DNA of 64,000 bases from Mercurialis annua (lineage: Eukaryota > Streptophyta > Magnoliopsida > Malpighiales > Euphorbiaceae), in contig NC_065576.1 in assembly GCF_937616625.2 (NCBI RefSeq), positions 25,032,628 through 25,096,627 on the forward strand. The letters are read 5' to 3'. Shown in pieces: positions 11,801 to 23,990 of the stretch (its first letter is position 1; every line of letters starts with the position of its first letter). Position numbers and translations under genes: made by a program. The notes beneath the pieces were generated by a model, which was not told where the DNA came from, ran no database searches, and worked only from the letters and a program-made list of their open reading frames with translations.

Positions 11801-14483
11801 TAAGCATGGTTAGGTTATATTACGCAAAGTGTGCGTGAAAAATGACAATTGGTTAGGATGTCTCGTTTCAAGTCTATTTAACGCGTCGTTCCAATTACCT
11901 AAGCATGGTTAGGTTATATTACTCAAGGTGTGCGTAAAACGCGACGCTAGATTAATTTGTCGCGTCAATTCTCTTTAACTCATCGTTCCGATTGCCTAAG
12001 CATGGTTAGGTTATATTACACAAAGTTTGCGTGGAAAGTGATGCTATATTCGTATGTCGCGTCTCAAGTGTCCGTAACGCTTCTTTTCGATTACCATGCT
12101 TATGTCGCGTCACAAATTTCTGTAACGCGTCGTTCCGATTGCCTAAGCATGGTTAGGTTATAGTACACAAAGCGTGCATGAAAAGGATCAATAGATTAGT
12201 ATGTCGCGTTACAAGTCTCTTTAACGCGCCGTTCCGATTACCTAAGTATTGTTAGGTTATTTTACGCATGGTGTGCGTCAAAAGTGACGCTCGATTAAAA
12301 TGCCACGTCTCACGGCTCTTTAATGCGTCGTTCCGATTACCTAAGCATGGTTAGGTCATATTATGCAAAGTTTGCGTAAAAAGTGACGCTAGATTAGTAT
12401 ATCGTGTCTCAAGTCTCTTTTACGCATCATTTCGATTACCATGCTTAGGTCACGTCACACGTCTCTCTAACGCGTCGTTCCGATTAACTATGTAGGGTTA
12501 GGTTATATTACGCAAAGTGTGCGTGAAAAGTGACGCTAGACATACTCTTTAACGCGTCGTTTCGATTATCTAGGCATGGTTTGGTTATATTACGCAAAGT
12601 GTGCGTAAAAAGTGACGCTAGATTAGTATGATACGTCTCAAGTCTCTTAAAAGCGTCGTTTTGATTACCATTCTTATCTCGGGTCACAATTCTCTTTAAC
12701 ACGTTGTTCCGATTACCTATGCATGGTTAGGTTATATTACGCAAAGTTTGCGTGAAAAGTGACATTAGATCAGTATGTCGCGTCTCAAGTCACTCTAACG
12801 TGTCGTTTCAATTTCCTTAGCATGGTTACGTTATATTACGCAAAGTGTGCGTGAAAAGTGACACTAGATTAATATGGCGCGTCGCAAGTCTTTTTAACGT
12901 GTCGTTTCGATTACCATGCTTATGTCGCGTCAGAAGTCCCTCCAAACGCGTCGTTCCGATTAACTAAGCATGGTTAGGTTATATTACGCAAAGTGTGCGT
13001 GAAAAATGACAATAGATTGTATGTCGCGACTCAAGTCCATTTAACGAGTCGTTCCAATTACTTAAGCATAGTTAGGTTATATTACGCAAAGTGTGCGTGA
13101 AAAATGACAATAGATTAGTATGTCGCGTCTTAAGTCTATCTAACTCGTCGTTCTGATTACTTTAGCGTGGTTAGGTTATATTATGCAATGTATACGTGAA
13201 AAGTGATGCTAGATTAGTATGTCGCGTCTCAAGTCTCTTTAGCGCGTCGTTTTGATTACCATGCTTATGTCGCGTCACAAGTCTCTCTAATGGGTAGTTC
13301 CTATTACCAAAGAATGGTTAGGTTATATTACGCAGGGTGTGCGTGAAAATTAATAATTGATTAGTATGTCGCGTCTCAAGTCTCTTTAACGCGTCGTTCT
13401 GATTACCCAAGAGTGGTTAGGTTATATTACGTAAAGTGTGCGAGAAAAGTAATGCTAGATTAGTATGTCGAGTCTCCAGTCTCTTTAACGCGTCGTTCTG
13501 ATTAGCTAAGCTTGGTTAGGTTATATTAACAAGGTGTGCGTGAAAAGTTACGCTAGATTAGAATGTCCCGTCTCAAGGCTCTTTAATGCATCGTTCCGAT
13601 TACCTAAGGGCGGTTGTTATATTATGCAAAGTTTGCGTGAAAAGTGACATAGTATGTCGCGTCTTAAGTCTCTTTAACGCGTCGTTTCGATTACCATGCT
13701 TATGTCGCGTCACAAGTCTCTCTAACGCGTTGTTCTGATTACTTGAGCATGGTTAGCTTATAATACGCAAAGTGTGCGTGAAAAGAAACAATAGATTAGT
13801 ATGTCGCGTCCCAAGTCTCTTTATAGCGTCATTCCGATTAACTAAGCATGGTTAGGTTATATTATGAAAGTGTGCGTGAAAAGTGACAATAGTATGTCGC
13901 ATCTCAAGTCTATTTAACGCGTCGTTCCGACTACCTAAGCATGGTCAGGTTATATTTCGCAGAGTGTGCGTGAAAAGTGACATTAGATTAGTATGTTGCG
14001 TCTCAAATCTCACTAACGCGTCATTCCGATTACCTAAGCATGGTTAGGTTATTTACACAAAGCCTGCGTGAAAAGTGACGCTAGATTAGTATGTCGCGTC
14101 TCGGGTTTGTTTAACGCGTCATTCCGATTACCTAAGCATGGTTAGGTTATATTAAGCAAAGTGTTCGTGAAAAGTGACGCTAGATTAGTATGTCCCGTCT
14201 CATGTCTCTTTAACGCGTCGTTCCTATTACCTAAGAATGGTTAGGTTATATTACGCAAAGTGTGCGTAAAAAGTGACGCTAGATTAGTATGGCCCGTCTC
14301 AAGTCTCTTTGAAGCGTCGTTTCGATTACCAAGCTTAAGTCGCGTCATAAGTCTCTTTAACGCGTTATGCCGATTACCTAAGCATGGTTAGGTTATATTA
14401 CGTAAAGTGTGCCTAAAAAATGACAATAGATTAGTAAGTCGCCTGTCAAGTCTATTTAACGCGTCGTTCCGATTACCTAAGCA
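8813..14483 (+). repeat. Forward class I satellite block
   Basis: Long monomers with short units (for example 10360, 10700, 12900, 13260). About 8821-12245 matches 53687-57035; about 12361-13130 matches 47354-48136 (shift about 35.0 kb); 13137-14483 matches 1-1347. The block is therefore a mosaic of segments found elsewhere in the window. It ends at an abrupt change to class II at 14483/14484. No gene is seen. Confidence 0.92.
13137..14483 (+). repeat. HOR copy, paired with 1-1347
   Basis: The second copy of the segment at the start of the window. It ends at CCTAAGCA followed directly by GCATGTTGCGTC, which belongs to a class II monomer (as at 39338). The junction again uses the GCATG core. 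The abrupt change while the other copy continues as class I marks a recombination or deletion breakpoint. Confidence 0.85.
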
Positions 14484-16873
14484 GCATGTTGCGTCTTAAG
14501 TCTCTTTAACGCGTCGTTGCGGTTACCTAAGTATAATTCGGTTATATTACGCAAAGTGTGCGTTAAAAGTGAAGCTAGATTAGTATGTCGCGTCTCAAGT
14601 CTCTTTAACGCGTCGTTCCGATTACCTAAGCATTGTTAGGTTATATTACGCTAAGTGTGCGTTAAATGTGACGCGAGATACAAGTCTTTTAACGCGTCGT
14701 TCCGATTACCTAAGTATGGTTAGGTTATATTACGCAAAGTGTGCGTGAAAAGTGATGCTAGATAAGTATGTCGCGCACAAGTCTCTTTAACGCGTCATTC
14801 AGAATACCAAAGCATGGTTAGGCTATATTACGCAAAGTGTGCGTTAAAAGTGACGCTCGATTTTTCAGTCGCATCACAAGTCTCTTTAACACGCCATTCC
14901 GATTAGCTATGCATGGTTTGGTTATATTACGCAAAGTGTGCGTGAAAAGTGACTCTATATTACTATGTCCCATCACAAGTCTATTCAACGAGTTGTTCCG
15001 ATTACCTAGGCATGGTTAGGTTATATAACGCAAAGTGTGCGTGAAAAGTGACTCTATATTACTATGTCCCATCACAAGTCTATTCAACGAGTTGTTCCGA
15101 TTACCTAGGCATGGATAGGTTATATAACGCAAAGTGTGCATTAAAAGTGACGCTAGTTTAGTAGTATATCGCGTATGAAATCTCTTTAACGTGTCATTCT
15201 GATTACCTTAGCGTGGTTAGGTTATATTACGCAAAGTGTGGGTGAAAAGTGATACTAGGTTAGTAGTATGTCGCGTCTCAAGTCTCTTTAACACGTCGTT
15301 CAGATTACCTAAGCGTGGTTAGGTTATATGATGCAAAGTGTACATTAAAAGTGACACTAGATTAGTATGTCGCATCACAAGTCTTTTTAACACGTCGTTC
15401 TGATTACCTAAGCATGGATAGGTTATATTATGCAAAGTATGCGTTATAAGTGACTTTAGATTAGTATGTCGCGCCTCAAGTCTCTTTAATGCGTCATTCC
15501 GATTACCTAAGCATGGTTAGGTTATATAACGCAAAGTGTGTTTTAAAATTGTCACTAGATTAGTATGTCGCGTCTCAAGTCTCTTTGTTGCATCATTCTG
15601 ATTACCTAAGCATGGTTAGGTTATTTTACGCGAAGGGTGCGTTAAAAGTGACACTAGATTAGTATATCGGGTCACAAGTCTCTTTAACTTGTCGTTCTGA
15701 TTACCTATCAGTGGTTGGGTAATTTTACGTAAAGTGTGCGTGAAAAGTGACACTATATAAGTATGTCGCATCACAAGTCTCTTTAACGCTTTGTTTCGAT
15801 TATCTAAGCATGGCTAGATTATATTACCCTAAGTGTGCGTTAAAAATGACGCTAGATTAATATGTCGCGATACAAATCTCTTTAACGCGTCGTTCTGATT
15901 AACTAACAATGGTTTGGTTATATTACGCAAAGTTTGCGTGAAAAGTGACGCTATATAAGTATGTCACGTCACAAGTCTCTTTAACGTGTTGTTCCGATTA
16001 CCTAAGCATGGTTTGGTTATATTACGCAAAGTGTGCGTTAAAAGTGACGCTATATAAGTATGTCGTGACACAAGTCTCTTTAACGCGTCGTTCCGATTAC
16101 CAAAGCATGGTTAGGTTATATTAAGCAAAGTGTGAGTTAAAAGTGAGGCTAGATTAGAATGTCGCGTCACAAGTCTCATTAACGCGTCGGCTGATTACCT
16201 ATGCATGGTTAGGCTATATTATGCAAAGTGAGCGTGAAAAGGGACGCTATAGTATGTCGCGTCACAAGTCTCTTTAAGGCGTCATTCCAATTACCTATGC
16301 ATTTTTTGGTTATATTACGCAAAGTGTGCGTTAAAAGTGACGCTATATAAGTATGTCGCGTCATAAGTCTCTTTTACGCGTCGTTTCTATTACATAAGCA
16401 TGGTTCGGTTATATTACGCAAAGTGTGCGTTAAAAGTGATGCTAGATTAGTATGTCGCGTCTAAAGTCTCTTTAACAAGTTGTTCTGATTACCTATGGTT
16501 TGGTTATATTACGCTAAGTTTGTGTGAAAAGTGACGCTATATAATGTCGCGTCACAAGTCTCTTTATCGCGTTGTTCCGATTACCTAAGCATGGTTAGGT
16601 TATATTACGCAAAGTGTGCGTGAAAAGTGACGCTTTATAAGTATGTCGCGACACCAGTCTCTTTAACGCGTCGTTCCGATTACCAAAGCATGGTTAGGTT
16701 ATATTGCGTAAAGTGTGCGTTAAAAGTGAGGCTAGATTAGTATGTCGCGTCACAAGTCTCATTAACTCCTCGGCCGATTACCTATGCATGGTTAGGTTAT
16801 ATTATGCAAAGTGAGCGTGTAAAGGGACGCTATATAAGTATGTTGCGTCACAAGTCTCTTTAAGGCGTCGTTC
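14484..16873 (+). repeat. Forward class II satellite block
   Basis: Monomers here commonly read GTGCGTTAAAAGTGACGC, CTATATAAGTATG and GTCACAAGTCTCTTTAACG, and no 48-bp short units are seen. The block parallels 26059-27620 and 39338-41110 (shift about 24854 bp at its start). Relative to this copy the 39.6-kb copy lacks about 616 bp (here about 14810-15420). The block is cut off by orientation switch 3. No gene is seen. Confidence 0.88.
14929..15126 (+). repeat. 99-bp single-monomer tandem duplication
   Basis: CGTGAAAAGTGACTCTATAT at 14941 recurs at 15040. The following TACTATGTCCCATCACAAG, CAACGAGTTGTTCC and CCTAGGCATGG are identical in both copies. The parallel region near 26510-26590 has only one copy, so this is a recent local expansion by exactly one monomer. 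Confidence 0.9.
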
Positions 16874-16899
16874 CATGCTTAGGTAATACGAATGACGCG
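16864..16899. other. Orientation switch 3 (forward to inverted)
   Basis: A forward monomer ending GGCGTCGTTCC runs straight into CATGCTTAGGTAATACGAA, the inverted core. Arms GGCGTCGTTC/GAATGACGCG match imperfectly (8 of 10) around about 16 bp. Just after it, GCGTTAGTTACTAAGCATGG shows a deletion inside the first inverted short unit (about 16900-16915). The class II parallel at about 41108 continues forward, without a switch. Confidence 0.85.
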
Positions 16900-17489
16900 T
16901 TAGTTACTAAGCATGGTAATCGAAAACGACGCATTAAAGAGACTTGAGATACACTAATCTAGCGTCACTTTTCACGGACAAATTGCGTGATATATCCTAA
17001 CCATGCTTAGGTAATCGGAAAGGAGCCTTGAGATACGACATACTAATCTAGCGTCGCTTTTTCACGCAAAATTTTCGTAACATAACCTAACCATGCTTAG
17101 TTAATCGGAACAACGCGATAAAGAGACTTGTGAAGCAAGATAAGCATGGTAATCCAAACGACGCGTTAAAGAGACGTGAGAAGCAACATACTAATCTAGC
17201 GTCACTTTTCACGCACACTTTGTGTAAAATAACCTAGCCATGCTTGGGTAATTTGAACGACTCATTAAAGAGACCTAAGACGCGACATAGTAATTTATAG
17301 TCACTTTTCACGCAGACTTTGCGAAATATAGTCGAACGACGTGTTACAAAGACTTGAGATGCGAAATACTAATCTAGCGTCACTTTTCATGCACACTTTG
17401 CGTAAAATAACCTAAAGTTTAGGTAATCGGAACAACGCATTAAAGAGCCTTGCGACGCGACACACTAATCTAGTGTCACTTTTCACGCA

Positions 17490-18040
17490 CACTTTGCGTA
17501 ATATAACATAACCATGCTTAGCTAATTGTAACGACGTGTTAAATAGACTTGCGACGCGACATTCTAATCAATTGTAATTTTTCAGTCACACTCTGCGTAA
17601 TATAACCTAACCATGCTTTAGTAATTAGAACGACGCGTTAGAGAAAGGTGTCACGCGACATAAGCATGGCAATCGAAACGACGCGTTAAATAGACTTAAT
17701 ACGCGCCATACTAATCCATCATCACTTTTTACACACACTTGGGTAATATAACCTAACCATGCTTAGGAAATTAGAACGACGTGTTAAAGAGACTTGAGAC
17801 GTCACATACTAATTTAGCGTCACTTTTCACGCACACTTTGCGTAATATAACCTAACCATGTGAAGGTAATCGTAACGACGCGCTATAGAAACCTGAAACG
17901 CGACATTCTAATCTAGCGTCTCTTTTCACGCACACTTTGCTTAATATAACCTAACCATGCTGAGGTTATCAGAATGACGCGTTAAAGAGACTTGAGACAC
18001 GGCATACTAATCTAGCGTCACTTTTCACGCACATTTTACG
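17490..18040 (-). repeat. Inverted HOR segment, copy 1 (2314-bp shift)
   Basis: GCTAATTGTAACGACGTG at 17521, CATTCTAATCAATTGTAATT, TTTTTCAGTCACACTCTGCG and GCTTTAGTAATTAGAACG recur at 19835 onward. GCTTAGGAAATTAGAACG at 17761 matches 20075, keeping the shift at exactly 2314 bp. Confidence 0.82.
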
Positions 18041-19127
18041 TAATATAACCTAACCATGCGTAGGTAATCGGAACGACGCGTTAGAGAGCCTTGTGACGCG
18101 ATATAAGCATGGTAATCGAAACGACGCGTTAAACAGATTTGAGACACGCCATATTAATCTAGCGTCAATTTTTACACACACTTTGCCTAATATATAACCT
18201 AACCAAGCTTATTTAATCGGAACGACGCGTTAAAGAGACTTAAGACGCGACATACTAATCTAGCATCAGTTTTCTCGCACACTTTACCTAAAATTACCTA
18301 ACCATGCTTGGGTACTTGGAACGACGCGTTAAATAGACTTGAGAGGAAGCATATTAATCTATTGTTACTTTTCTGCACGCACACTTTGCGTAATATAACC
18401 TAACCATGCTTAGGTAATCGGAACGACGCGTTAAAGAGACTTGAGACGCAACATACAAATCTAGTGTTCCTTTTCACACACACTTTGCCTAATATAACCT
18501 AACTTAGGTAATCGGAACGACGCTTTAAACAGACTTGAGATGCGACATACTAATCTAGCGTCACCGTAATATGACCTAACCATGCTTAGGTAATTGGAAC
18601 GATGCGTTAAATAGACTTGAGACGCGATATACTAATCTATTGTCATCTTTCACGCACACTTTACGTAATATAACCTAACCATACTTAGGTAATCAGAACA
18701 ATGCGTTAGAGAGACTTCTGACACGACATAAGCATGGTAACTGATACGACGCGTTAAAGAGACTTGAGATGCGCCATATTAATCTAGCGTCGCTTTTGAC
18801 ACCCACATTGTGTAACATAACTTAACCATGCTTAGGAAATCGAAACGACGCGTTAGAGAGACTTGAGACGCGACATACTAATCTAAAGTAACTTTTCACG
18901 CACACTTTCCGTAATATAACCTAACGATGCTTAGGTAATCGAAACGACGCGTTAAAAAGACTTGTGACGCGACATAGTATAACCAAACCATGCTTAGGTA
19001 ATCCGAACGACACGTTAAAGAGACTTAAGATACGACATACTAATCTATTGTTACTTTTCACGCACACTTTGCATAATATAACCTAACCATGGTTAGTTAA
19101 TCGGAACGACGCGTTACAAAGACTTCT

Positions 19128-19327
19128 GACGAGACATACTAATCTAGCATTACTTTTTCACGCCTACTTTACGTAATATGACCAAACAATGCTTAGGTAA
19201 TCGGAACGACGCGTTAAAGACACTTGAGACGCGACATACTAATCTAGCATTACTTTTTCGCGCCTACTTTATGTAATATGACCAAACAATGCTTAGGTAA
19301 TCAGAACGACGCCTAAAAGACACTTGA
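19128..19327 (-). repeat. 100-bp single-monomer tandem duplication
   Basis: AATCTAGCATTACTTTTTC at 19141 recurs at 19241, with CGCCTACTTT and AATATGACCAAACAATGC shared by both copies and not seen in neighbouring monomers. The shift is 100 bp, one monomer plus one base. Confidence 0.85.
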
Positions 19328-19804
19328 GACGCGACATACTAATCTAGCGTCAGTTTTCACGCACACTTTGCGTAATATAAACCTAAGCCTAGGTAATCGG
19401 AACGACGCGTTAAATAGACTTGAGAAGCAACATACTAATCTATAGTCACTTTTCACACACACTTTGGGTAATATAACCTAACCATGCTTAGGTAATCAGA
19501 ACGACGTGTTAAAGAGACTTGAGCCGCGACATACTAATCTATTGTTACTTTTCACGCACCCTTTGCGTAGTATAACCTAACAATGCTTTGGTAATCGGAA
19601 CGATGCGTTAGAGAGACTTGTGACGCGACATAAGAATGGTAATCGAAACGACGCGTTAAAGATACTTGAGACGCGACATACTAATCTAGCGTCACTTTTC
19701 ATGCAAACTTTGCATAATTTAACCTAACCATGTAAGGTAATCGGAACGACGCGTAAAAGAGCCTTGAGACGCGAGATACTAATCTAGCGTCACTTTTCAC
19801 GCAC

Positions 19805-20355
19805 ACTTTGCGTAATATAACAAAACCATGCTTAGCTAATCGTAACGACGTGTTAAATAGAATTGCGACGCGACATTCTAATCAATTGTAATTTTTCAGT
19901 CACACTCTGCGCAATATAACCTAACCATGCTTTAGTAATTAGAACGACACGTTAGAGAAAGTTCTCAAGCGACATATGCATGGAAATCGAAACGACGCGT
20001 TAAATAAACTTAAGACGCGCCATACTAATCTATCATCATTTTTTACGCACACTTGCGTAATATAACCTAACCACGCTTAGGAAATTAGAACGACGTGTTA
20101 AAGAGACTTGAGACGTCACATACTAATCTAGCGTCACTTTTCACGAACACTTTGCGTAATATAACCTAACCATGCTAAGGTAATCGTAACGACGCGTTAC
20201 AGAGACCTGAAACGCGACATACTAATCTAGCGTATCTTTTCACGCACACTTTTCTTAATATAACCTAACCAAACTTAGGTAATCAGAACGACGCGTTAAA
20301 GAGAATTGAGACGCGACAAATTAATCTACCGTCACATTTCAAACACACTTTGCGT
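19805..20355 (-). repeat. Inverted HOR segment, copy 2 (2314-bp shift)
   Basis: The partner of 17490-18040, with the same private variants (TTTTTCAGTCACACTCTGCG, GCTTTAGTAATTAG, GAGACGTCACATAC). The limits are by eye. Confidence 0.82.
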
Positions 20356-20600
20356 AATATAACATAACCATGCTTAGGTAATCAGAACGACGCCATAAAG
20401 AGACTTAAGATGCGACATACTAACTAGCATCACTTTTCACGTACACATTGCATAATATAATCTAACCATGCTAAGGTAATCGGAACGACGAGTTAGATAG
20501 ACTTAAGTCGCGACATACTAATCTATTGTCATTTTTCACGCACACTTTGCGTAATAAAACCTAACCATGCTTAGGTAATCGGAACGACTTGTTAAATAGA

Positions 20601-20625
20601 CTTAAGACGCTATATTACGCAAAGT
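20601..20625. other. Orientation switch 4 (inverted to forward)
   Basis: An inverted monomer ending CTTAAGACGC (20610) joins a forward monomer at TATATTACGC (20611). Unlike switches 1-3 it is not in the CATG core. The forward sequence starting here matches 34343 onward (shift about 13732 bp), so the switch coincides with the left edge of a large duplicated block. Confidence 0.83.
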
Positions 20626-23600
20626 GTGCGTATAAAGTGACGCTAGATTAATATGGCGGGTCTCAAGTCTTTTTAATGCGTCGTTTCGATTACCATGCTT
20701 ATGTCGCATCACAAGTCTCTCTAACGCGTCGTTCTAATTACAAAAGTGTGCGTGAAAAATGACAATAGATTAGTATTTCGCGACTCAAGTCCATTTAACG
20801 AGTCGTTCCAACTACTTAAGCATGGTTATGTTATATTACACAAAGTGCGTGAAAAATGACAATAGATTAGTATGTCGCGACTTAAGTGTATCTAACTCGT
20901 CGTTCCGATTACCTTAGCATGGTTAGATTATATTATGCAATGTGTACGTGAAAAGTGATACTAGATTAGTAGGTCGCGTCTCAAGTCTCTTTAACGCGTT
21001 GTTTTGATTACCATGCTTATGTCTTGTCACAAGTCTCTCTAATGGGCCAATACGATTACCAAAGAATGGTTAGGTTATATTACGCAGAGTGTGCGTGAAA
21101 ATTAACAATTGATTAGTATGTCGCGTCTCAAGTCTCTTTAACGCATCGTTCCGATTATCCAAGAATGGTTAGGTTATATTACGCAAAGTGTGCGAGAGAA
21201 GTAATGCTAGATTAGTATGTCGCATCTTAAGTCTCTTTAATGCGTCGTTCCGATAACCTAAGCATGGTTAGGTTATATTACGCAAGGTGTGCGTGAAAGG
21301 TGACGCTAGATTAGAATGTCCCGTCTCAAGGCACTTTAATGCGTCGTTCCGATTACCTAAGTATGGTTGTTATATTATGCAAAGTTTACATGAAAAGTGA
21401 CGCTAGATTAGTATGTCGCGTCTCAACTGTCTTTAACTCGTCGTTTCGATTACCATGCTTATGTCGCGTCACAAGCCTCTCTAACGCGTCATTCCGATTA
21501 CCTTAAGCATGCTTAGGTTATAGTACGCAAAGTGTGCGTGAAAAGTAACAATAGATTACTATGTCACGTCTCAAGTCTCTTTAACGCGTCGTTACGATTA
21601 CCTAAGCATGGTTAGGTTATACTACGCAAAGTGTGCGTAAAAAGTAAATAGATTAGTATGTCGCATCTCAAGTTTATTTAACGCGTCGTTCCGATTACCT
21701 AATCATGGTTAGGTTATATTACGCAAAGGGTGCGTGAAAAGTGGCGCTAGATTAGTATGTCGCATCTCAATTCTCTTAAACGCGTCGTTCCGATTACCTA
21801 TGCATATTGTTAGGTTATTTACGCAAAGCGTGTGTCAAAAGTGACGCTAAATTATTATGACGCGTCTCTAGTCTGTTAAACGAGTCGATCGGATTACCTA
21901 AGCATGGCTAGGTTATATTACGCAAAGTATGCGTGAAAAGTGACGCTAGATTAGTATGTCGCGTCTCAAGTCTCTTTAACGCGTCGTTTCGATTACCTAA
22001 GCATGGTTCGGTTATATTACGTAAAGTGTGCGTAAAAAGTGACGCTAGATTAGTATGGCGCGTCTAGAGTCTCTTTAACGCGTCGTTCCGATTACCATGC
22101 TTATGTCGAGTCACAAGTCTCTTTAACGCGTCGTTCCGGTTACCTAAGCATGGTTAGGTTATATTACGCAAGGTGTGCTCTTTAATGCGTCGTTCCGATT
22201 ACCTAAGTCTGCTTGTTATATTATGTAAAGTTTACGTGAAAAGTGATGCTAGATTAGTATGTCGCGTCTCAACTGTCTTTAACGCGTCGTTTCGATTACC
22301 ATGCTTATGTCGCGTCACAAGTCTCTCTGACGCGTCGTTCAGATTACCTTATGCATGGTTAGGTTATAGTATGCAAAGTGTGCGTGAAAAGTAACAATAG
22401 ATTTGTACGTCATGTCTCAAGTCCCTTTAACGCGTCGTTACGAATACCTAAGAATGGTTAGGTTATATTACGCAAACGGTGCGTGAAAAGTGACGCTAGA
22501 TTAGTATGTCGCATCTCAAATCTCTTTAACGCGGTATTCCGATTACCTAAGCATGGTTAGGTTATTTAAACAAAGCGTGTGTCAAAAGTGACGCTAGATT
22601 ATTATGCCGTGTCTCAAGTCTGTTTAGCGTGTCGATCGGATTACCTAACCATGGCTAGGTTATATTACACAAAGTGTGCGTGAAAAAGTGATGCTAGATT
22701 AGTATGTCGCGTCTCAAGTCTCTTTCACGCGTCGTTCCGATTACCTAAGCATGGTTAGGTCATATTACGCAAAGTGTGCGTAAAAAGTGATGCTGAGGAT
22801 TAGTATGGCTTGTCTCAAGTCTCTTTAACGCTTTGTTTTGATTACCATGCTTATGTCGCGTCACAAGTCTCTCTAACGCGTTGTTCCGATTACCTAAGCA
22901 TGCTTAGGTTATATTACGCAAAGTGTGCGTAAAAAATGACAATAGATTAGTATGTCGTGTCTCAAGTCTATTTAACGAGTCGTTCCGATTACCTAAGCAT
23001 GGTTAGGTTATATTACGCAAAGTGTGCGTGATAAATGACAATAGATTAATATGTCGTGCCTTAAGTCTATCTAACGCGTTGTTCCGATTACCTATGCATG
23101 GTTAGGTTATATTATGCAACGTATGCGTGAAAAGAGATGCTAGATTAATATGTCGCGTCTCAAGGCTCTTTAATGCATCGTTCCGATTACCTAAGCATGG
23201 TTAGGTTATATTATGCAAAGTTGCGTAACAAGTGACGCTAGATTAATATGTCGTGTCACAAGTCTCTTAAACGCATCGTTTCGATTTCCATGCTTAGGTC
23301 GCGTCACACGTCACTCTAAGGCGTCGTTTCGATTACCTAAGCATGGTTAGGTTAAATTACCCAAAGTGTGCATAAAAAGTGACGCTAGATTAGTATGTCC
23401 AATCTCAATTCTCATTAACGCGTCGTTTCGATTATCTAAGCATGGTTAGGTTGTAATACGCAAAGTGTGCGTAAAAAGTGGCGTTAGATTAGTATGATTT
23501 GTCTCAAGTCTCTTTAACGCGTTGTTCCGATTACATAATCATGGTTAGGTTATATTACGCAAAGTGTGCGTGAAAAGTGACGTTAGATCAGTATGTCGCG

Positions 23601-23990
23601 TCTCAAGTCTTTCTAACACGTCGTTTCAGTTTCCTAAGCATGGTTAGATTATATTACGCAAAATGTGCGTGAAAGGTGACACTAGATTAGTATGACGCGT
23701 TTCAAGTCTCTTTAACGCGTCGTTTCGATTACCTAAGCATGTTAGGTTATATTACACAAAATGTGCGTAAAAGTGACGCTAGATTAGTATGGCGCGTCTC
23801 AAGTTTCTTTAATGCCTCGTTTCGATTACCATGCTTATGTCGCGTCACAAGTCTCTTTTACAAGTTGTTCCGATTACCAAAGCATGGTTAGGTTATATTA
23901 CGGAAAGTGTGCGTACTAAATAAAAATTGATTAGCATGTCGCGTCTCAAGTCTAGTTACGCGTCGTTCCTATTAGCTAAGCATGGTTAGG
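20611..23990 (+). repeat. Forward class I satellite block
   Basis: Long monomers with frequent short units (for example 20690, 21005, 21450, 22110, 22290, 22845). It parallels 34343-37330 and, from about 21100, also 44650-47340 (shift about 23.3-23.5 kb). Diagnostic variants include GCGAGAGAAGTAATGC, GGTTATTTACGCAAAGCGTG and TGTTATATTATGCAAAG. No gene is seen. Confidence 0.9.

Larger units (their letters stand above)
16874..20610 (-). repeat. Inverted class I satellite block (about 3.7 kb)
   Basis: Reverse-complement monomers with inverted short units (for example about 17130, 17665, 18105). It contains an internal duplication with a 2314-bp shift (about 17490-18040 and 19805-20355) and a single-monomer duplication at 19128-19327. 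The left flank is class II and the right flank class I; I found no paralogue in which those two flanks are adjacent, so unlike the first inverted block there is no clear empty site. No gene is seen. Confidence 0.9.
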
